A stretch of DNA of 64,000 nt from Herbaspirillum frisingense GSF30 (lineage in GTDB: Bacteria > Pseudomonadota > Gammaproteobacteria > Burkholderiales > Burkholderiaceae_D): NCBI RefSeq assembly GCF_000300975.2, contig NZ_AEEC02000005.1, forward strand, positions 1-64,000. The letters are read 5' to 3'. Positions 57,323 through 64,000 of the stretch are shown here, one piece after another (positions within the stretch are counted from its first letter, which is position 1; each line of letters opens with the position of its first letter). Made by a program: the position numbers and the translations under genes. The notes below the pieces were generated by a model. That model was given only the letters and a program-made list of their open reading frames with translations, ran no database searches and had not been told where the DNA came from.

Positions 57323-58090
57323 ATGGTGCTTTCGCTGGAAGGAAAAAAAGGCCTGGTGGTCGGCATCGCCGACAAGCACAGCATCGCCTGGGGCTGTGCG
57401 CGTGCATTGCACGCGGCCGGCGCCGAACTGGCCGTGACCTGGCTCAACGACAAGGCGCGCCATTATGTGGAACCCCTGGCGGATCAGGTGCAGGCCACCA
57501 TCATGAGCCCGCTGGACGTCAGTCAACCTGGCCAGATGGAGCATCTCTTCGAACTGATCACGACGCACTGGGGCAGGCTGGACTTCGTGCTGCATTCGAT
57601 CGCCTTCGCACCGGCGGCGGACCTGCATGACCGCGTCGTGAATTGCTCGCCCGAGGGATTTGCCAAGGCGATGGACGTATCCTGCCATTCCTTCATCCGC
57701 ATGGCCCGCCTGGCGCAGCCCCTGATGAAGAATGGCGGTAGCCTGATCACCATGAGTTATGTCGGTGCCGACGAGGTCGTCAGCCACTACGGCATGATGG
57801 GGCCGGTCAAGGCGGCGCTGGAAGCCAGCGTGCGCTATCTGGCCAGCGACCTGGGCCCGGCTGGCATCCGGGTCAATGCCGTGTCGCCGGGGCCGCTGGC
57901 CACGCGGGCCGCCTCCGGACTGAATTGTTTCGAGGAGTTTCTGACCGACGCCGCCCGCCGTTCGCCCTTGCGCCGGCTGGCCAATATCGACGATGTCGGT
58001 GACCTGTGCAGCTTTCTGGCCAGCGATGCGTCCAGCGTCATCACCGGCAACACCCTGTATGTCGATGCGGGCTATCACATCGTCGCATGA
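57323..58090 (+). CDS. fabI: Enoyl-ACP reductase FabI
   Basis: 255 residues, a FabI-type short-chain reductase. The nucleotide segment is VGIADKHSIAWGCARAL, in the style GxxxxxSIAWG. The catalytic Tyr146 (MSYVGAD), Tyr156 and Lys163 (HYGMMGPVKAALEAS) match E. coli FabI numbering. It reduces enoyl-ACP with NADH in fatty-acid elongation. Begins 2 bp after phaC, so it is in the same transcript. It is likely an extra copy to the housekeeping fabI. Confidence 0.85.
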   Translation: MVLSLEGKKGLVVGIADKHSIAWGCARALHAAGAELAVTWLNDKARHYVEPLADQVQATIMSPLDVSQPGQMEHLFELITTHWGRLDFVLHSIAFAPAADLHDRVVNCSPEGFAKAMDVSCHSFIRMARLAQPLMKNGGSLITMSYVGADEVVSHYGMMGPVKAALEASVRYLASDLGPAGIRVNAVSPGPLATRAASGLNCFEEFLTDAARRSPLRRLANIDDVGDLCSFLASDASSVITGNTLYVDAGYHIVA

Positions 58091-58157
58091 ACGCCCCGGG
58101 CAAGCGTGAGCGCCGCATCGCCGAATCCGCTCCGGCCCATTCCCACCCGAGGACACC

Positions 58158-59612
58158 ATGACCCAAGCATCATCAGGCAGCCCCGCCAACATGACAGAAA
58201 CGCACGCCAGCGACGACCTGCTCGGCCTGATCCGCAACCGGGTCTTCGCGGAAATCGCCATCGGTGACACTGCCACCATCACCCGCACGCTCACCTCGGC
58301 CGACATCCAGCTCTTCGCCGTCATCTCCGGTGACGCCAATCCCCAGCATCTGGATGCCGCCTTCGCCAAGGAAAGCCGGTTCCACGGGCTGATCGCGCAT
58401 GGCATGTTCGGCGGCGCATTGATCTCGGCGGTACTGGGGACCCGGCTGCCGGGGCCAGGCACGATCTATCTCGGCCAGACCCTGCGGTTCCTGCATCCGG
58501 TCCGCATCGGCGATACGCTGCAGACCAGCGTCACCGTGGTCGCACGTGACGAAGCCCGGCACCGGCTGACGCTCAAATGCGCCTGCGTCAATCAGGACAA
58601 TGTCATCGTGATCGAAGGCGAGGCCGACGTCATCGCACCCACCGAATCCATCGTGCGACGCCGGACCACCTTGCCGGAAGTCAGCATGAAGATGGGCAAT
58701 GGCGAGCTGCAACAGTTGCTCGACCATACGCGCCAGCTGGGGCCGGTCAAGGTCGCCATCGTCCACCCCTGCGACGCGGCCAGCCTGTCGGCGGTACTGG
58801 ACGCCCAAGCCGCCGGCATCATCCTGCCGGTACTGGTGGCGCCCCGGGCCAAGCTGCTGGCCCTGGCGGCGCAGCAGAAGCTGGATATCTCCGCGTTCCC
58901 CATCGAAGACGTTCCCCATAGCCACGCGGCGGCGGCACGTGCGGTAGAGCTGGCCAGCCAGGGACAGGTGGAGATGCTGATGAAAGGCAGCCTGCATACC
59001 GACGAATTCATGAGCGCCGTGGTGGCCAGCCCGGCGCTGCGCACCAAGCGCCGCATGAGCCATTGCTACCTGATGCAGACGCCCTCCTACCCGCGGCCCT
59101 TCATCATCACCGATGCAGCCGTGAACATCGAACCGACGCTGGAAGAAAAGGCCGACATCATCCGCAACGCCATCGACCTGGCCCAGGCCATTGGCGTCAA
59201 GCTGCCCAGGGTGGCCATCCTGGCGGCGGTGGAGACGGTCAATCCGAGGATGCCGGCCACGCTGGACGCCGCCGCACTATGCAAGATGGCCGATCGCGGG
59301 CAGATCACCGGCGGCGTACTGGATGGCCCGCTGGCCTTCGACAATGCGGTCTCGCCGGTATCGGCACGGGTCAAGGGCATCGTCTCGGATGTGGCGGGAC
59401 AGGCGGATATCCTGGTGGTCCCCGATCTGGAAAGCGGCAATCTGCTGGCCAAGCAACTGGAATATCTGGGTGGTGCCGTCAGTGCCGGTCTGGTGCTTGG
59501 CGCACGCCTGCCGCTGGTGCTGACCAGCCGCGCCGATTCACGTGAAACACGGCTGGCCTCCTGCGCCGTGGCGCGCCTGGTTGCGCAGCACTACCGGGCC
59601 ATCCCGCCGTGA
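58158..59612 (+). CDS. Bifunctional MaoC-like hydratase / phosphate acetyl (butyryl) transferase
   Basis: 484 residues. The N-terminal hot-dog MaoC-like domain (about 20-165; ISGDANPQHLDAAFAKESRF, GLIAHGMFGGALIS) is fused to a phosphotransacetylase/transbutyrylase domain (about 185-475; MLMKGSLHTDEFMSAV, DAAVNIEPTLEEKADIIRNA, DGPLAFDNAVS). It could turn acyl-CoA into acyl phosphate, from which an acetate kinase elsewhere would make ATP. No kinase gene follows here. Position after phaC and fabI fits low-oxygen carbon flow. Confidence 0.85.
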   Translation: MTQASSGSPANMTETHASDDLLGLIRNRVFAEIAIGDTATITRTLTSADIQLFAVISGDANPQHLDAAFAKESRFHGLIAHGMFGGALISAVLGTRLPGPGTIYLGQTLRFLHPVRIGDTLQTSVTVVARDEARHRLTLKCACVNQDNVIVIEGEADVIAPTESIVRRRTTLPEVSMKMGNGELQQLLDHTRQLGPVKVAIVHPCDAASLSAVLDAQAAGIILPVLVAPRAKLLALAAQQKLDISAFPIEDVPHSHAAAARAVELASQGQVEMLMKGSLHTDEFMSAVVASPALRTKRRMSHCYLMQTPSYPRPFIITDAAVNIEPTLEEKADIIRNAIDLAQAIGVKLPRVAILAAVETVNPRMPATLDAAALCKMADRGQITGGVLDGPLAFDNAVSPVSARVKGIVSDVAGQADILVVPDLESGNLLAKQLEYLGGAVSAGLVLGARLPLVLTSRADSRETRLASCAVARLVAQHYRAIPP

Positions 59613-59643
59613 TGGGAGTGGTCCGTATTCACTGCCTTGAAAT

Positions 59644-59739
59644 TCAGTCCTGAACGACGTACTGAACGACGAAGTAGAAAACGACATAGATGATCAAGAG
59701 TGCCATGCTCGCCAATAGGGAAATAGTCAACATTCGCAT
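59644..59739 (-). CDS. 31-residue membrane peptide
   Basis: MRMLTISLLASMALLIIYVV starts one transmembrane helix; the end is FYFVVQYVVQD. It is on the strand opposite to its neighbours in a 278-bp gap next to an FNR-like box. Resembles small cytochrome-oxidase-associated peptides in size only. Confidence 0.42.
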   Translation of the reverse strand: MRMLTISLLASMALLIIYVVFYFVVQYVVQD

Positions 59740-59829
59740 TGTCTGTCCTGACGTCGGTGACCCAGGGCAGGAACCGCGCCCGAGCCGAAATAGCTGCCGT
59801 CCATGATGGGCGACATGCGCGACGAAGAA

Positions 59830-59843
59830 CTGATGCAGATCAG
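59830..59843. promoter_or_regulatory. FNR-type box before the P-type ATPase
   Basis: CTGATGCAGATCAG, a perfect outer dyad. A CGCTAT -10-like hexamer at 59865-59870 gives the class II spacing toward the ATPase gene at 59891. It also lies 91 bp upstream of the leftward 31-residue peptide. Confidence 0.6.
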
Positions 59844-59890
59844 ATAAATCGGCCGAAGCAATATCGCTATGCACATCGAGGGAGGTTCGG

Positions 59891-62452
<2,562 letters not shown>

Positions 62453-62469
62453 GCGCTGGTGTCCGCCAC

Positions 62470-62498
62470 ATCGGCCATATCGGCCATATCGGCCGCAT
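62470..62498. repeat. Tandem repeat of ATCGGCCAT
   Basis: Two exact copies at 62470 and 62479 and a third partial copy (ATCGGCCGCAT) from 62488. It lies in the 168-bp gap between the ATPase and the flavoprotein gene. Nine bases, so in frame if read through. Function unknown. Confidence 0.45.
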
Positions 62499-62620
62499 AT
62501 GACTGGCCCAAGCAAGCTAATGCGAAATGCGCAGTTTGGCTTGCCTGCCCGGAGCTCTATGATGTGCTCATCCCGGCCATCCGGCCTGCGGCATCCATTC
62601 TCCCGGACACCATCGACCTC

Positions 62621-63802
62621 ATGAGCACACTTCCCTCCGACCTCCTGCAGCGCATTGCCGACGGCGCCGCCCAGCGCGATGCACAGCGTGAACAACCCTT
62701 TGCCCTGATCGAAGAAATCAAGGCCACCGGATTCGGTGCAAGGCGGCTCGACGCCGATTACGGTGGCGGTGGCGCCACCTTCGTGCAGACCCTGGAGACC
62801 GCCATCGAACTGGGTGCGGCCGATCCCAACATCGCCCACATCTGGCGCAATCACCATGTGGCCCTGGAACGCGTGCTCAACGCACCGCTGCAACATCCGG
62901 GCGTGGCCGCACTGCGCGAGCGCGTGCGTGCCGGCGACCTGATCGGCGCCTCCCATACCGAACTGGGACAGGCGCAGATCGGCGGCGCCGGTGTGCTGTC
63001 TACGCGTCTGGTCCGCCAGGGTGAGCACTATGTGCTCAACGGCCAGAAGTTCTATTCGACCGGTTCCCTCTTCGCCGACTGGCTGCACGTGACGGTGTCG
63101 GTGGAAGACGGCCGCCGCGCGGTGGTCCTGCTGCCGCGCCAGCGCGAAGGCGTGCAGACCGTGGATGACTGGTACGGCATGGGCCAGCGGCTGACCGGCA
63201 GCGGCACCACCAACTTCGAGAATGTCCTGGTGGCCCCGCACGAAGTGCTGCTGCCGGATCAGGTACCAGCGCGCCAGGCGGTGCTGGGCTCGACCATTGC
63301 GCAACTGTTCCTCACGGCGGTCATAGCCGGCGTGGTCAGCGCAGTGGCACGCGACGCCAGCGCGCTGCTGTCCAAACGCAAGCGCAATTACTACTACGCC
63401 CCCACACCGGCGGCGGCCGATGACCCTATCCTGCTGAGCGCCCTGGGCGAACGCGATGCCGATGCCTTCGCCACCCGCGCCATCGTGCTGGCCGCCGCCG
63501 CCGAGGCCAACCGCGCCTATGCAGCCCTGAAGAGCAATGCGGCCGATGCCGATGATCGCCTGCAGGATGCCGCCGCTGCCGCCGCACGCGCCAAGGTGGT
63601 GGTGGATCGCATCGCCCATCACGCCGCCACGGCCCTGTTCGACATCGCCGGAGCCTCGGCCACCCTCACCTCGGCCAATCTGGATCGTCACTGGCGCAAC
63701 ATCCGCACCATCTCCACCCACAACCCGACCTCGCACAAGGCCTTTGCACTGGGCAACCTGAGCGCGAACCAGGTCCGCCTGCCAACCCAGGGATTCTTCT
63801 AA
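62621..63802 (+). CDS. Acyl-CoA dehydrogenase-like flavin monooxygenase (DszC/SfnB type)
   Basis: 393 residues. Acyl-CoA dehydrogenase fold: N-terminal helical domain, GASHTELGQAQIGG and a VLNGQKFYSTGSLFADW mid-domain, C-terminal helical domain with STHNPTSHKAFALGN. The catalytic Glu of true dehydrogenases is not found at the end; the sequence is closer to DszC/SfnB oxygenases that use reduced FMN for sulfur acquisition. Start ATG 62621 has no strong ribosome site. It could belong to a sulfur-starvation regulon like the 30-36 kb cluster. Confidence 0.78.
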   Translation: MSTLPSDLLQRIADGAAQRDAQREQPFALIEEIKATGFGARRLDADYGGGGATFVQTLETAIELGAADPNIAHIWRNHHVALERVLNAPLQHPGVAALRERVRAGDLIGASHTELGQAQIGGAGVLSTRLVRQGEHYVLNGQKFYSTGSLFADWLHVTVSVEDGRRAVVLLPRQREGVQTVDDWYGMGQRLTGSGTTNFENVLVAPHEVLLPDQVPARQAVLGSTIAQLFLTAVIAGVVSAVARDASALLSKRKRNYYYAPTPAAADDPILLSALGERDADAFATRAIVLAAAAEANRAYAALKSNAADADDRLQDAAAAAARAKVVVDRIAHHAATALFDIAGASATLTSANLDRHWRNIRTISTHNPTSHKAFALGNLSANQVRLPTQGFF

Positions 63803-63805
63803 GAG

Positions 63806-63836
63806 CGCGGGGGCGTACGCTACGCCCCCGCGTTTT
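63806..63836 (+). terminator. Rho-independent terminator after the flavoprotein gene
   Basis: Stem CGCGGGGGCGTA/TACGCCCCCGCG with loop CGC followed by TTTT. Starts 3 bp after the stop codon. Confidence 0.85.
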
Positions 63837-63897
63837 CCCCTTGCCCCGGCTGATGCCAACAAACCGACGTAACTGGCAATGGCGGTAAACGTTCCAA

Positions 63898-63935
63898 TTT
63901 GGTTTGATGTTCTATAAAGTAGACAAAAAACCAAA
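63898..63935. promoter_or_regulatory. Inverted repeat around a TATAAA box
   Basis: TTTGGTTT (63898-63905) and AAACCAAA (63928-63935) flank TTCTATAAAGT with TATAAA at 63913-63918. A regulator binding both arms would straddle the promoter of the gene that starts at 63952. Confidence 0.5.
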
Positions 63936-63951
63936 TAAGGAACACATCGCT

Positions 63952-64000
63952 GTGGCAAACATGTCGGCCAGCAATCCGCCTGCGACAGAGGCAAGGCAGC
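63952..64000 (+). CDS. Start of an unidentified gene (cut by window end)
   Basis: GTG 63952 follows TAAGGAACAC, or ATG 63961 in the same frame. The visible 16 residues are V/M-ANMSASNPPATEARQ. Too short to assign. Confidence 0.45.
   Translation, partial: MANMSASNPPATEARQ

Noticed and set aside
62470-62498. CRISPR-like repeat
   Set aside because: The unit is 9 bp in direct tandem without spacers, only about three copies, and no cas genes are near.

Overview
The window is a GC-rich betaproteobacterial chromosome segment, most like Oxalobacteraceae (Herbaspirillum and relatives). This rests on gene content (folate-independent methionine synthase pair, polyhydroxyalkanoate genes, sulfate-ester oxygenase cluster) and codon style, not on a database match. 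It appears to include the replication terminus: a near-consensus XerCD dif site lies at 8747-8774 (minus-strand reading: XerC arm ACTTCGCATAA, centre TTTGTA, XerD arm TTATGTAAAAT).

Layout. 1-4.5 kb: metallo-beta-lactamase-fold hydrolase, a tyrosine recombinase divergent from a KfrA-like coiled-coil DNA-binding protein, and a LysR regulator. 4.5-7.8 kb: a tartrate-utilisation (ttu) locus in which ttuC and ttuB are intact but ttuD and the ttuE pyruvate kinase are reduced to frameshifted, deleted remnants. 8.76-19.85 kb: an 11.08-kb prophage exactly bounded by 19-bp direct repeats of the dif XerC half. It encodes a PM2-like major capsid protein (predicted double jelly-roll), a small FtsK/HerA-type packaging ATPase, an HUH twin-tyrosine rolling-circle initiator, a signal-anchored lysozyme, a zinc-ribbon protein, a repressor and many tiny membrane proteins, but no integrase. 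It is best read as a tailless, membrane-containing, corticovirus-like prophage that uses host XerCD. 19.9-23.6 kb: a second methionine aminopeptidase paired with a ParD-like antitoxin, then a flavin reductase and the MesD/MesX folate-independent methionine synthase pair. 24-36.2 kb: organosulfur and peptide uptake, with two complete ABC systems, an AtsK-like 2-oxoglutarate sulfatase and a flavin-dependent monooxygenase. 37-38.3 kb: two secreted glycine-rich proteins.

38.5-62.5 kb is an oxygen-limitation/stress island. A GlxA-type regulator and an FNR-type [4Fe-4S] sensor (Cys18, 21, 27, 120) precede a four-part ABC exporter, flavodoxin, two dodecins, Hsp20, two BON proteins, two universal stress proteins, two hemerythrin-like proteins, phasin, PhaC, FabI, a MaoC-Pta fusion and a P-type ATPase. 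Nine FNR-type dyads (TTGAY-N4-RTCAR and near variants) lie in the gaps, several at promoter-proximal or divergent positions, so the island probably works as one regulon. It resembles the low-oxygen-activated (lxa) locus of Burkholderia cenocepacia. The window closes with a DszC/SfnB-like flavoprotein and the first codons of another gene.

How the parts cooperate: sulfur is scavenged by the uptake/oxygenase cluster and by the 62.6-kb flavoprotein and could feed methionine made by MesD/MesX. The FNR island stores carbon as polyhydroxyalkanoate, protects proteins and supports substrate-level energy conservation when oxygen falls. The prophage sits at the terminus with a complete dif site kept on its left side.
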